Notes: generated from the sequence alone by a model not told the origin. Shown: positions 36,483 to 48,399, numbered from the stretch's first letter. The stretch: 64,000 nucleotides of DNA from Elymus sibiricus (GCA_039707655.1 CM077664.1:198394195-198458194), one strand, 5' to 3'. A program made the numbers and translations.

Positions 36483-39400
36483 TCAAGCCACATTGCTCGA
36501 ATCAGTGATATTTAGCTCATGCCTTAACTCGTGAAATCTTGCTTCATCCAATGGCTTCGTGAAAATATCCGCTAGTTGCTCTTGAGTGTTGATGTAGATA
36601 AGATCAATCTCTCCACGCTTGATGTGATCCCGAATGAAATGATGACGAATCTCAATATGCTTCGTCTTGCTATGTTGCACCGGATTGTAGGAGATCTTGA
36701 TTGCACTTTCATTGTCACATAGAAGAGGCACTTTGTCACAAATGACACCGTAATCCTTTAAAGTTTGCCTCATCCATAGCAATTGTGCACAACAACTTGC
36801 GGCGGCTACATACTCGGCCTCGGTGGTGTAGAGAGACACACAATTTTGCTTCTTTGAAGACCAACTCACCAAAGAGTGACCAAGGAATTGGCACCCTCCG
36901 GAAGTTGACTTCGTATCCACACGGTCTCCCGCCCAATCCGAATCCGAATATCCCATGAGATTAAAACTTGCACCTTTGGGGTACCATAAGCCAAAGTTTG
37001 GGGTATGAGCCAAATATCGAAAGATTCGTTTGATGGCCACATAGTGGCTTTCCTTAGGTGCGGCTTGAAACCGTGCACACATTCCCACACTCAACATGAT
37101 ATCCGGTCTAGATGCACAAAGGTAAAGCAAGGATCCAATCATGGAGCGATATACCTTTTGATCCACCGCTTTACCATTGGGATCAATATCAAGTTGGCAC
37201 TTGGTGGGCATTGGAGTCTTGGCTGGCTTGACATCATCCAACTTGAATCTCTTGAACATGTCTTGGGTATATTTGGCTTGGTTGATGAAGGTTCCTTCTT
37301 TTCTTTGCTTGACTTCGAACCCGAGAAAGAACTTCAACCCTCTCATCATAGACATCTCAAACTTCTCCGTCATTAGTGCGGCAAACTCATAATTGAAAGC
37401 TTTGTTAGGAGAACCAAAAATAATATCATCAACATATAGTTGGCATATGAACAAATCCCCTTTAACCCTCTTCGTAAAAAGAGTGGGATCTATTTTTCCA
37501 ATTTCAAACCCACGGTCTTGCAACAACTCGGTAAGGTGCTCATACCACGCACGTGGGGCTTGTTTAAGGCCATAGAGTGCCTTATCGAGCTTGTATACAT
37601 GATTGGGGAACTTGGGATCCTCGAACCCCGGGGGTTGTTTGACATATACCAACTCATTAAGAGGACCATTAAGAAATGCACTTTTCACATTCATTTGTTG
37701 CAACTTAAAATCATGATGAGATGCATATGCAAGCAACATGCGGATAGATTCAAGACGAGCAACGGGAGCAAAGGTTTCACCGTAGTCGATACCCTCGACT
37801 TGGGAGTAGCCTTGTGCTACCAATCTTGCCTTGTTTCGAACAACAACACCGTTCACATCTTGCTTGTTCTTGAATATCCATTTGGTCCCAATGACATTAT
37901 GGTTCTCCTTTGGCCTTGGTACCAATTTCCACACTTTGTTGCGCTCGAAGTTGTTGAGTTCATCATGCATGGCTTCAAGCCAATCCGTGTCCTCGAGCGC
38001 CTCATGTACCTTTTGGGGTTCAACACAAGAAACAAACGCGTGATGCTCACAAAAGTTTGTTAATTGACTATGAGTGGTTACCCCTCTTTGTAAGCTTCCA
38101 TAAACATTCTCCATGACATGTTGTTGATGCTTGAGTTTGGAAGCGATCTTGGCGGCACGACGCTCCAATAGCTCCTCCAAAGGCATATTAGGAGGATCGT
38201 CTTGAACATCTTGAGCGCCGTCTTGAGCTAGCTCTTGATCCTCAGCTTGCTCGGTGTCTTGAACTTGATCTTGGGCATCACTTGGTGAAACACCATCATC
38301 GTGAGATTGATCTTGCCCTTGATCTTGTTCACTCGGTTGAGGGCCTTCGGTTTGCTCTTCGGAAGCGTGTGGGTCAATGGTCGGTGATGGCTCCACTTGC
38401 GTAGAGCATTGTCCTTATCCTTCGGCCACAAGGGGTTCCTCAATGGGGAGTATTTGACCAATCCCCATTCTTCTTATGGCTTGGGGAGGAATTTCATCAC
38501 CTACATCACAAAGACCACCTTGCTCCACTTGGGAGCCATTATTTTCATCAAACTCTACGTTACACGTCTCCTCAATGAGTCCATTGGACTTGTTGAGAAC
38601 ACGGTAAGCATGAGAGTTTGTAGCATAACCAACAAATATGCCCTCTTGAGCTCTAGGTTCGAATTTAGATAAACGAGCACCCTTCTTGAGAATGAAACAC
38701 TTACACCCGAACACCCGGAAGTACTTGAGGTTGGGCTTGTTACCGGTAAGTATCTCATATGGGTCTTGTTCAAGCCTTTGCAGAGGTAGAGCCGATTGGA
38801 TGCATGACATGTGGTGTTGATGGCTTCGGCCCAAAATTTGTACGAAGACTTGAATTCCGCCATCATGGTTCTTGCCGCGTCCATCAACGTCCGGTTCTTC
38901 CTCTCTGCTACTCCATTTTGTTGAGGGGTATATGGTGCGGAGTATTGATGCTTGATCCCCTCATCACTAAGGAACTCATCCAAGGCGTAGTTCTTGAACT
39001 CGGTGCCGTTGTCGCTTCTAATCATCAATATCTTTGCTTCATGTTGACGTTGAGCTTCATTTGCAAAGTCGATGATGGTTTGTTGGGTCTCGCTCTTCCT
39101 CCTGAAGAAGTATACCCAAGTGTATCTTGAATAGTCATCCACAATCACCAAGCAATACTTTCTCCCCCCAAGACTATCAAAGGATGGAGGTCCAAAGAGA
39201 TCCATGTGAAGGAGCTCCAAGGGCCTCTTCGTGTAGATGATAGTTATGGGTTGGTGAGCCGTCTCATGTAACTTTTCTTCGATACAAGCACTGCAAGCAC
39301 GATCTTTGGCAAAGCTCACATTTGTTAGTCCACGAACGTGATCCCCTTTGAGGAGACTTTGCAAAGATCTCATATTGATGTGGGCTAGACGGCGACGTCA

Positions 39401-40247
39401 AAACAACCCCACGTCAACTTTAGCCATTAGGCAAGTCGCGATCTTAGTGGGTCGCTCCTAGAAGTTAAATACATAGAGACCGTTCTCGACATGCCCAACA
39501 AAAGCTACTTTAAGAGTCTTGCTCCACAAAAGGGCCACGGTATCAAGATCAAAGAATGTGGCAAAGCCCATAAGTGCAAGTTGACGAACGGAAAGTAAAT
39601 TGTATGCAAGGGTCTCAACAAGCATGACTTTCTCAATTGATAAATCATGAGAAATCACAACCTTGCCAAGACCCAATACCTTAGATGTTGAGGCATCACC
39701 AAATTGAACATGGGTGGGCATAGATGGGCTTGGTTGCATGTCCACCACCAAATGCTTGCTCCTGGTCATATGATTTGTTGCTCCACTATCAAGCAACCAT
39801 GATCCTCCACCGGAAGCAAACTCCTACAAGAGATCAATGCTTGGTTTTAGGTACCCATTCTTGAATGGGTCCTTTGATGTTAGTAACATGGGTCTTAGGA
39901 ACCCAAATAGACCATTCAATGTACTCATAATAAGAACCGACAAATTTGGCATAAACATGCCCATCACTAGCACGGCATAAAACATAAGAAGGGTTAAAAT
40001 CGCCGGCTTTGTTCGATGGAGTGGGATTGCCCTTCTTGACATTTCCACCCACCACCTTGTCCTTCTTCTCCTTATGAGCACCCTCTCTCTTCTTGAAAAA
40101 TACCTCATTGAGAGGGAGAGGTTTCTTGGTCTTGTTCTTCTTCTTCTTCTTTGACTTGGGCACAAACCCAAGTCCCTCCTTTGCCACAACTTCCTTTTGA
40201 TTGCTCAAAAGTTCATTGAGGTTCTTCTCGCCTTGTATGCAAGTCAC
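36483..40247 (-). pseudogene. Sirevirus pol: protease, integrase, reverse transcriptase, RNase H
   Basis: Read on the minus strand, frames are 40247-39834, 39796-39458, 39373-38555, 38834-38415 and 38396-36483, so frameshifts or stops break it at least four times. Protease: LDSGATNHMT near 39790. Integrase: a Cys motif (CSACIEEK), LLHMDLFGP, IRSDNGTEFKN and QQNGVAERKNRT give the D, D, E catalytic set. Reverse transcriptase in the last, 637-aa frame: [31 protein letters not shown] (37436-37425). RNase H: SDSDWAGD and [10 protein letters not shown], ending [10 protein letters not shown]. The polyprotein makes and inserts the DNA copy. The RT-RNase H frame is uninterrupted; the upstream parts are decayed. 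Confidence 0.87.
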
Positions 40248-42378
40248 AAGGCCTTTTCTCGATTTGTTCCTTCAACTTGGCATTCTCCTCCACAAGGTGA
40301 ATATGCTCACAACAAGGGTTAGTAGCATGAGCATTATCAATTAGCACAAAAGGAGGACATGTGGCTATTTCCTTAGTGAGCTTTGCTTGGAGTTGATCAT
40401 GAGACTCCTTGAGTGTAGCATGTGCACTTTTCAAGGCCTTGTGAGCCTTGTCAAGTAGCTCAAACTCCTGTTTGAGTCTAGCATGGCCAACCCCAAGCTC
40501 AACATTCTCGGATTTAAGCACACGAGCAAGAACTTGAGCATGATCATGATCTTTCTTTAGTTTAGCAAGGTCAACGTTTTGCGACTCCTCAAGAGCCGAA
40601 CGAAGACCTCGCTCTTCCTCCAGAGCGATGGAAAGATCCGCAATTTCATCGGCATAGTCACGACTATGGCCTTCCAGGTTAGTGATATTCTCCTCGTGAG
40701 ACTCAATGATATCACTGGCCTCACCTAGTTGTTCCAAGAGAGCAACAAAGTGCTTCTTGGTCTCACCTTTGAGCTTACCCAAGAACTTGTCGAACTCATT
40801 CTCATCCACCTTTACCTCCTCTTTTTCATTCACACAATCCATCAAAGAAGGATTAGAGGTGAAGGAAGTTTTGATGTTGGAGGTTACCTTGTTGATGCCT
40901 CTTGCCATGAGGCACTTGGGGATGGAGTTCTCGTTGGGGGCGTCGAAGAGAGACACCAAGGTTGGGGAAGAGGTGGCAATGGCCACGGTGGCCGTTGCAA
41001 ACACTTCACCACTTGCGTCATCATCATCATCATCGGAGTTGTACTCTTCTTGCACCACCAATCCCTTTTGCGGCACCTTCTTTGTGGCATTGCTCTTGTT
41101 CATGGAGGACTTGGCCTTGTCTTTGCGGATGAGCTTGCCACCATTGTCTTCCCTCTTCTTGTAGGGGCAATCCACCACGAAATGACTCACATTGCCACAA
41201 TTGTAGCAAGTTCTCACACGTTGCTTGCCCTTGGAGCCACTTGAGTTGTTCTTGGAGAAGTTGGGCCTTGAGTTTTTCTTGTTGCCCCAAAATTGCCTTG
41301 ACGCAAGAGCCATGTGCTCGTGGTAAGCATATTTGGTGTCTTCAGAGTAACTCTCCTCTTCTTCCTCTTCATCTTCTTCCAGAATTGCCTTGGCCTTCAA
41401 AGCAAGGTTGATCTTCTTTGACCGTTGGACACGAGCTAGAGTGTTGTCGGCGGTCTTGTTCAAGATATTCATTGCAATGAATTCATCCAACACTTCACTT
41501 GAGGACAAGGTGTGGAAGTCCGGTCTTTGACGGATCACGGAAGACATGCTCTTGTTGAATGGCATGATGGCCTTTAGGAACTTGCGCTTGACCCAAGTGT
41601 CATCTGTATCCTTGATCCCATGATCTCGGAGTGAGACCGCGAGAGTAGTCAATCTTCGGTATAGCTCACGAGGATCTTCATCATCCTTCATCACGAACTC
41701 ATCAGCCTCATCAAGAATGACCTCAAAGTTGGACCGTTGAATGCTTGAGCTTCCCTTGTACAATGAGACGATGTGCTCCCAAGCATCCTTGGCGGTAGTG
41801 AATGGCCGCAAATGAGAGAGTTCTTCCGGCGGCATTGCGGATTGGAGAATGAACAAAGCGGAGTGGTTGAGTTGATTGTCCACTTCTTCTCTTGGTGTCA
41901 TGTTGTTTCGATCATGAGGATGGAAGCCTTGCTCAATGACCCTCCAAAGTTGTGTTGAGCTGTGATTCAAATGAGACTTGATACGAAAAACCCAATCATG
42001 AAAGTTATTCAAATCAAGCTTAGGAGGAGGACCAAGAGGATTAATGCGAGGTGAATGCACCGGACCTCCATATTCCGGGGGAGGGCCAACCGAGGCATGG
42101 ATGCCCGTCCCATTTTTCCCTAGAGGGGAAGAAGTTTGAGTACCTTTAGCCGCTTCCTTACCAGAGTTGGCCTCGGACTCCGATGCGGTGGGATTAACCA
42201 CTTGCATAGGACCGGTAGAAGATTTCAACCCCTCAAGGAGTTCTTTGAACATGGACTTGACCTCGGCCTTCATAGACGTCTTAAGTGAAGCCATAGCTTT
42301 ATTCAAGTCGTCTCGGGTGACCGAGTTCAACTCCACGGCCTCGGGTACTTTTTCATCCCGATCCCCGTCGTCAACCAT
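40213..42378 (-). CDS. Sirevirus gag with zinc knuckle and coiled coil
   Basis: The 721-aa frame starts at 42378, 38 nt inside the tRNA-Met primer site. The middle contains the copia gag domain (FHDWVFRIKSHL, LFILQSAMPPEEL, AKDAWEHIVSLYKG, LYRRLTTLAVSLRDHG). The CCHC knuckle CYNCGNVSHFVVDC is near residue 394. A Lys-rich and Asp-rich linker follows, then a heptad-rich coiled coil at about 545-700. A long coiled coil at the gag C-terminus is a Sirevirus trait, reported to bind dynein light chain in relatives. The frame is open; it ends at 40213 by overlapping the first pol frame, which suggests a frameshift joint or a mutation there. Confidence 0.88.
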   Translation of the reverse strand: MVDDGDRDEKVPEAVELNSVTRDDLNKAMASLKTSMKAEVKSMFKELLEGLKSSTGPMQVVNPTASESEANSGKEAAKGTQTSSPLGKNGTGIHASVGPPPEYGGPVHSPRINPLGPPPKLDLNNFHDWVFRIKSHLNHSSTQLWRVIEQGFHPHDRNNMTPREEVDNQLNHSALFILQSAMPPEELSHLRPFTTAKDAWEHIVSLYKGSSSIQRSNFEVILDEADEFVMKDDEDPRELYRRLTTLAVSLRDHGIKDTDDTWVKRKFLKAIMPFNKSMSSVIRQRPDFHTLSSSEVLDEFIAMNILNKTADNTLARVQRSKKINLALKAKAILEEDEEEEEESYSEDTKYAYHEHMALASRQFWGNKKNSRPNFSKNNSSGSKGKQRVRTCYNCGNVSHFVVDCPYKKREDNGGKLIRKDKAKSSMNKSNATKKVPQKGLVVQEEYNSDDDDDDASGEVFATATVAIATSSPTLVSLFDAPNENSIPKCLMARGINKVTSNIKTSFTSNPSLMDCVNEKEEVKVDENEFDKFLGKLKGETKKHFVALLEQLGEASDIIESHEENITNLEGHSRDYADEIADLSIALEEERGLRSALEESQNVDLAKLKKDHDHAQVLARVLKSENVELGVGHARLKQEFELLDKAHKALKSAHATLKESHDQLQAKLTKEIATCPPFVLIDNAHATNPCCEHIHLVEENAKLKEQIEKRPCDLHTRREEPQ

Positions 42379-42415
42379 ACTCTTCGGGTGGTGAAACCCT
42401 TAATAAAGAGACGAG

Positions 42416-42427
42416 GCTCTGATACCA
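42416..42427 (-). promoter_or_regulatory. Primer-binding site, initiator tRNA-Met
   Basis: TGGTATCAGAGC on the minus strand, two bases inside the 5' LTR, is complementary to the 3' end of initiator tRNA-Met. Confidence 0.9.
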
Positions 42428-42429
42428 AT

Positions 42430-44090
42430 TAAAAGGATCGATATGGTTGACTAGAGGGGGGGGTGAATAGGCAACTACCAATTTTTAGCTTTTCTTAACA
42501 ATTTAGGATTAGCAACAAATAGGTTGTCTAGATATGCAACTAGGTGAGCAACCTATATGATGATAGCAACAATGACAACAACAAGCAAGCAATCAATACA
42601 ACACAAAAATATCTTGCACAAAGTAAAGGAAAGAAATAACCACAAGTGGAGTCAGTGAAGACGAGGATGTGTTGCCGAAGTTCCTTCCCTTTGAGAGGAA
42701 GTATGTCTCCATTGGAGCGGTGTGGAGGCACAATGCTCCCCAAGAAGTCACTAGGGCCACCGTATTCTCCTCACGCCCTCGCACAATGCAAGATGCCGTG
42801 ATTCCACTAGTGGGGCCCTTGAAGGCGGCGACCAGACCTTTACAAACAAGGTTGGGGCTCTCTCCACAACCAAATTGGAGGCTCCCAACACCACCACGGA
42901 GCTTCACCACAATGGATTGTGGCTCCGAGGTGACCTCTTCCGTCTAGGGTGCTCAAACACCCAAGAGTAACAAGATCCGCAAGGGATTAGTGGGGGGGAA
43001 TCAAATTTCTCTTGGTGGAAGTGTAGATCGGGGCCTTCTCACCCAAACCCTAGAAGATCAACCAAAGTTATCGGCTAGGGAGGGAGATTGGGCGAAAATG
43101 GAGCTTGGAGCAACAATGGAGTTTGGGGAAGAAAGAGGCAAGTCTTCTTGGGGAAGAAGACCCCCTTTATATAGTGGGGACAAATCCAACCGTTATGCAT
43201 CTCACAGCCCGCGCTTAAGCGGTACTACCGCTCCATGAGCGGTACTACCGCCCGCGCGGTAGTTTCAGGCACACAGCATAGCGGGCACAGTACCTTGGCC
43301 CAGTAGTGCCACTGGAGCGGTACTACCGCCCGTCCCAGCGGTACTACCGCTGGGGCTATAGTATAGCGAAACAAGACTGGGGGAGTACAGAGGCAGCGGC
43401 ACTACCGCGCATGTACTGCCGCCCTACTGCTGTGAAGTGGCAAAAGTGTCCAGAAGCTTTGGACTAAGCGAAAGTGGAACGAAAGTGGCCGAGCAGTAGT
43501 GCCGCTCGCAAGCGAGCGGTACTTCCGCGCCACTGCAGCGCCACTACCGCTTAGTGCTCTGTGCTATAGGGAGCCAGCGGTAGTGGAGCGGTGGTAGGGA
43601 CGGAAGTGCCGGAGCGGTACTACCGCCCTACTACCGTGCCACTTCCGCTGTGCGTGAAACAGCAACAGAACACCAAAGCTAAGCGGTAGTACGCATGGTA
43701 CTGGACCAGCGGAACTACAACTCGCCAGCGGTACTACAGCTCAGGGGAGCGGTACTACCGCTTGGCAGCTTACAGAACATGAACACTAAAGAACAGTTGG
43801 AACTCCAATGTTGCGGGAAAGGAAAGAGGGTGCAAAGGAAACGTGTACGTGATGATTCCACCCAAAACCTTTCCGAAGTGGACCCCCTCTTAATAGTACG
43901 GTTTTCCTATGACTCAAGTCCACCGAAAAAGAAATGCGGGAAAAATAACCGTCTTGCTTTAACACTCCGAGGGGCTTCAATCATCTTGTGCCATATGATA
44001 GATTATCTGAAATGCTCAATGCACACGATTAGTCCGCAAATGCATTGTCATCAATCACCAAAACCACTAAGGGAGAAATATGCCCTAAAG
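42430..44090 (-). repeat. 5' LTR of the Sirevirus
   Basis: It aligns with 31651-33308 throughout. Both termini have changed: TAAAAGGATCG in place of TGAAAGGATCG, and CCCTAAAG in place of CCCTAACA. Confidence 0.88.
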
Positions 44091-44488
44091 TTGTATCCCT
44101 TTGGACCAACCAGCTTGTCGATATCGCTGAACGCATCAGTAAGCAGCTGGCCATCATGGAGATGGGAAGTTGGGGCTTCAAACTTGACTCCACCCAAACC
44201 ACAAGCGCAAATCTGACTCTTTTCTTCGAGGGCCTCCTTGCGGCACTGGATGCCCATCACAAGGAACGTGCGACGAAGTTTGCCAACGAGGCGCGGACCT
44301 TGGTGCGCGGTGTGCTCTTGAGGATGTTCACCAAAGTGGTCCATTACAACCCTGGCGTTGACCTCTCCCAAATCTTCAAGAGCTTCTTGGAAGGAGTCGA
44401 ATTTGGAGCTGCCAAAGAGGTCGCGGTGCCAATTGTCAACAAGACTTGTGAAAGGATCGGCCGCGTTCAAGGCAAGCTCAGAACCTAG

Positions 44489-45283
44489 TCTCTCCACGCG
44501 TGCTTGCAACTGATAGAACATGTAATGAAAACAGTTTATATTTGATTAGATTTGTCTTGTTGCTTTGTAAAATATAACTTTTACGCCGAATGAATGTATG
44601 CTCTTCCCTTGTGTGATTTTTCCTTTGTACTTTTTTGTACCCTACGCTTTTCGGAAACATTTCCCGGTGCGCACACTCTAGCCAGCAGCGCTTGAGGAAT
44701 GGGTCCTTAGCAGCTTGTCGGAAGTGCCGCTTCCCGATGATGTTAGCACTTCTCAGTCTTAGCGCAGCTACCTTTGCTGTTGAGCGGACTCGAAACAACT
44801 AGGAGCGCAACTAATCCCAACAAGGTTCCTCCGCGTGCAAGTTTTTTATACGAAGACAGAAATCGTTCAAGGATAAAGAGCAGCAAACATCAATGAATTT
44901 ATTTCAAAGTTTTGCAACTTAGCTTTCTTTGCTATACTTCTTGTTCTTGATGATAAATTGAATGTCATTGGTGTCTACACATTACTCCCCCCGGAACTTG
45001 TACGCGGAGGAGCCTTTCTTCCCTTAAGAGAAGAGAAGAGAAGAAAAGAAAACGAGTAGAAATGCTTGACGGCGCGTTAATCATCTCATACAAGGCTTGC
45101 AAATGTAACACACCATCTCATTTAACATACATAAGGAAAAATGCATATTTAACAAAAAGTTGTGAAACAGTTAGCTTTATTTCACTACGCACGGGTTCTG
45201 CGCCCGGCTCTGTACAAAGGTTTACATGCCTTGACGGCCAACTTGTACAAAAGGTGTTGCCGGGAGGCCCGGCAACTGCGCCT
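44489..45283. other. Spacer between convergent antisense gene and integrase
   Basis: The antisense gene (from the left) and pol (from the right) end tail to tail here. The stretch is AT-rich after 44488, as in a 3' UTR, and has a purine run (AGAGAAGAGAAGAGAAG, about 45026-45048). I recognise no ORF. Confidence 0.6.
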
Positions 45284-46628
45284 CACAGGTAGAAGTTGCG
45301 AAGATGCTCAATATTCCATTAGTTTTGCAATGGAGTGCCATCTTTGGTCACTAGACGGACTGAGCCAGGTCTAGTGACTTGAACTACCCGGTAAGGGCCT
45401 TCCCACTTCGGCATCAACTTGTTTGATCCCTACGCGGATTGAATCCGACGAAGAACAAGGCCGCCTTCCTCAAGCTTCCGGGCATGCACTTTACGGCTAT
45501 GATAGCAGAGCAAAGCTTGCTGGTAATGTGCAGCACACACGACAGCCAGGCAACAATCCTCCTCCAAGAGCGTGACATCATCATGCCTTCTCTCTTCCTG
45601 GTCTGCTTCGTCAAAAGCTTGGACTTGAGGAGATCCGCACGTTAGTTCTGTGGGGAGCACCGCTTCTGCACCATATACAAGGGAGAAGGGTGTCTGGCCG
45701 GTGGCTCGATTTGGTGTTGTCCTGAGTGACCAAAGAACTGCCAGCAACTCTTCCACCCTGCGCCTTCCACACTTGTGCAGCTTATCAAATGTTCTGGTCT
45801 TGAGACCTTGCAACACTTCAGCATTGGCCCTTTCGCCTGTCCATTGCTTCTCAGGTGAGCAACAGAGGCGTAGCAGATCTTGCTGCCAAGTTCTTTATAG
45901 TATGCTGTGAAGGCACGACTTGTGAATTGGGTGCCGTTGTCGGTTATGATCCTGTTGGGTACGCCAAAATGAGCAACCAATCCCTTGAAGAACTTGATAG
46001 CTGACTGTGCTGTCACCTTCCTTACCGGCTCTACCTCAGGCCACTTCATGAACTTATCAATTGCTACATATAAGAACTCAAAGCCCCCGGTTGCACAAGG
46101 AAATAGGCCGAGGATGTCCAGGCCCCAGACCGCAAAGGGCCAGGAGAGAGGTATGATTTGAAGGGCTTGAGCTGGCTGGTGAATGTTCTTTACATGGAAC
46201 TGACATGCCTCGCATGAAGTTACCAATGCAGCTGCGTCTTGGAGGGCTGTTGGCCAATAAAACCCTTGCCGGAAAGGTTTTCCGACAAGTGCGCGTGACC
46301 CAATATGGGAGCCACACATCCCTCCATGTATCTCTGCCAACAGCTTTTGTCCATCTCCTCGGTAAATGCACTTCAATTTCACCCCATTCGGTCTCTTTCT
46401 GTATAGGATGCTGTCAACAAACTGATACATATTTGACTGGCAGGATACTTTCTCAGCTTCTTCTTGATCATCGGGAAGTTCACCTATTTGAAGGTACTGG
46501 ACAATCTTCTGCGCCCATACCGGAGCTTGTGGCTCGACGACAAGGACTAAAGGCTGCTCTTTGTCTACCGGAGCTCTCGTTTAACAGCAAGGATCTCTGA
46601 TCCTGCCGGAGCCTGCTGCTCACTAGTG
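45284..46628 (-). pseudogene. Tat-type integrase, C-terminal part of pol
   Basis: Frames 46430-45642 and 45816-45430 are both integrase, offset by a frameshift near 45820; the reading continues upstream of 46430 (AQKIVQYLQIGELP) to the break at 46628 and downstream to about 45284 (KWEGPYRV, HLRNFYL). The zinc-binding region has H (GGMCGSHIG, where the His is part of the HHCC set) and CEACQFH; the core has GLDILG, IITDNGTQF and a decayed third acidic motif. The frameshift, and loss of Glu context near SNGQAKG, show it is inactive. RNase H and reverse transcriptase would lie to the right but are missing. Confidence 0.83.
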
Positions 46629-47784
46629 CTACTTGTGAGCTGCGTTGGGATTTGCCCCGAAGAGGAAGGGTGGAGCAGTACAGTAGAAATAAGTATTTCC
46701 CTCAGTGAGAACCAAGGTTTATCGAACCAATAGGAGAATCACGCAAAGCCTCGTGAACAGCAACTGCACACACAAAAGCAAATAGTTGCACCCAACGCGG
46801 GCAAGAGGGTTGTCAATCCCCTTGAACTCGTTACTTGCAAGGATTAAATCTTGTATAGGCAAAAGTATAAATTGCAAAACAAAAGAAAAGTAAATAAAGT
46901 GCAGCAAAGGATTTTTAGGTTTTTTAATATGTTTAAATTAGACCCGGGGGCCATAGTTTTCACTAGAGGCTTCTCTCTCGAACGCATAGCATACGGTGGG
47001 TAAACAAATTACTGTTGGGCAATTGATAGAAAAGCGCATAGTTATGAAGTTATTCATGGCATGATCATGTATATAGGCATCACGTCCGTCACAAGTAGAC
47101 CGACTCTTGCCTGCATCTACAACTATGACTCCACCAATCAACCACTATCCAGCATGCATCTATGGTATTAAGTTCATGGCAAACAGAGTAACACTTTAAG
47201 CAAGATGACATGATGTAGACAAAGTAAACTCAATCAATATGAATAAACCCCATCGTTTTATCCGTAATGGCAACAATACAAATACGTGTCTTGTCCCCTA
47301 CTATGTCACTGGGATATAGAGCACCACAAGATTGAACCCATTACAAAGCACCTCTCCCGCTGAAGATAAATCAATCTAGTTGGCCAAACCAAACGGATAG
47401 ATTGGAGAGAAATAAAAAGCTATAACAATCATGCACAATAGAGTTCAGAAAAGACTCAATTACTTTCAATGAATAATCTGATCATAAACCCACAATTCAT
47501 CAGATCCCAACAAACACACATCAAAAGAAGATTACATCGGATAGAACTCCAAAGAGATCGAGGAGAACATTGTATTGAAGATCAAAGAGAGAGAGAAGAA
47601 GCCATCTAGCTACTAGCTATGGACCCGTAGGTCTGTGGTGAACTACTCACACATCATCGGAAGGGCAGCAAGGTTGATGTAGAAGCCCTCCGTAATCGAT
47701 TCCCCCTCCGACAGATTACCGGAAAAGGCCTCCAGATGGGATCGCGGAAGAATAGAAACTTGTGGCGGCGGAAAAGTTATATCG
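46629..47784 (-). mobile_element. Partial LTR of the gag-only Athila-like family
   Basis: It begins TGCTACTTGTGAG and follows the LTRs at 22986 and 29721 with more divergence (small indels, TATGTCACTGGGATATAG in place of the shorter form) for about 1150 bp, up to GCGGCGGAAA. There a CRM-like LTR starts. The rest of this LTR is expected beyond the right end of the window. It is older than the two copies in the nest, judging by divergence. Confidence 0.8.
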
Positions 47785-48012
47785 TGATGAGGAACACTAG
47801 ATGAGAAAAAAAATTGTATGTCAGATTTGTTTGGCTATTTCTAGATGCTTCCACTCTAGTGTAGTATTTCTTTTCTTTTCTTTTCTACCCTACCTACTGT
47901 TTTCTAGAGTCTTCTAGTTGTGAGTAGCTATGAGTAGAATGGTGAAACTTAAATAATGTTTTCTAGAGTATTCCAGCTATAAGTAAAAGTATGTGAAGGC
48001 TTCCCAAAGCCC

Positions 48013-48020
48013 TATAAATA
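48013..48020 (+). promoter_or_regulatory. TATA box of the chromovirus LTR
   Basis: CCTATAAATAGAGG is a canonical plant TATA context, about 230 bp inside the LTR. Confidence 0.75.
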
Positions 48021-48399
48021 GAGGTCCTCACCTCTACTTTGTACCCAGACTATGTACCCACTACCTATAATATAACTTGTTGTTCTTATCTAAGATCTTG
48101 GAGCAAGATCTTGTGTTCTAGGAGTTTGGATTGAACTCCTGCTGCCCTATCGACCTACATTTTCCTATAGAGCGATATCTAGCGCAGCACGTTGAAGCTG
48201 TTCCTTCAACACTTGTGTTGTACACATTGTAGCAGCAAGGTGCACTACTGCAGGCGACCGCTAACACGACACATGAATCAGAGACCCCGCGACCAAACTG
48301 TGTGCGATGCTTGAATCACAAACGGTGTCGTAAAAAACCCGTCCCCAATAAGACGAACTGCTTGCGATGCCGGAGACATCAAAAACAATTCAGATTAGA

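Larger units (their letters stand above)
31651..44090 (-). mobile_element. Sirevirus (Maximus-like) Ty1/copia element with env-like gene
   Basis: Two 1.66-kb LTRs flank a 9.1-kb interior read on the minus strand: tRNA-Met primer site, gag with a CCHC knuckle and long coiled coil, pol (protease, integrase, reverse transcriptase, RNase H), an extra env-like gene, and a polypurine tract (AAAAAGGGGGAGATTG) before the 3' LTR. This layout is that of Sireviruses. It sits inside the coiled-coil part of the Tat antisense gene. Flanks share GTTG but a clean 5-bp duplication cannot be read because the right terminus (CCCTAAAG against CCCTAACA) is altered; borders are good to about 6 bp. LTRs differ by roughly 3 percent by eye. 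Confidence 0.88.
19856..44488 (+). pseudogene. Antisense ORF of the Tat element (putative gypsy-type transposon domain)
   Basis: Coding pieces lie at 19856-22985, 31289-31650 and 44091-44488, separated by two later insertions. The N-terminus is Lys/Glu-rich; about 19990-20600 matches the pattern of the plant 'putative gypsy type transposon' domain (PF04195): a CPPFSDFFDEVM-like core, LFRHFF and a later W-rich part. After that come acidic and Ala-rich linkers, a long coiled coil, and a helical C-terminal domain ending in a TAG at 44486-44488. Two GT-AG introns are visible (21470-21556, phase 2; 21952-22063, phase 1). At least two frameshifts near 20090-20270 and stops at 21210, about 21309, about 22903 and 31439 make it a pseudogene. 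Function of the family is unknown. The pieces keep one frame across the Sirevirus insertion point. Confidence 0.75.
15444..46628 (-). mobile_element. Tat-lineage Ty3/gypsy element, 5' half lost, triply interrupted
   Basis: Read on the minus strand the order is integrase (46628-45284), a spacer, a gene on the opposite strand (44488-19856), a polypurine tract (complement of 19471-19490, containing CCCGGGGGCTCC) and the 3' LTR (19470-15444). An extra antisense ORF between integrase and 3' LTR is characteristic of Tat/Grande/Retand-type elements. Gag, protease, reverse transcriptase and the 5' LTR are absent; the element stops at 46628, where an Athila-like LTR begins. It has received three insertions inside it: a CACTA element, a gag-only LTR element and a Sirevirus. 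Confidence 0.75.

Noticed and set aside
40706..41244. Plus-strand frames of 152 and 171 aa
   Set aside because: They are the complement of the Sirevirus gag coiled coil and CCHC region.
31640..44100. A clean 5-bp target duplication for the Sirevirus
   Set aside because: GTTG is shared by both flanks, but the right LTR terminus is altered and alternative borders give different duplications, so I do not claim one.
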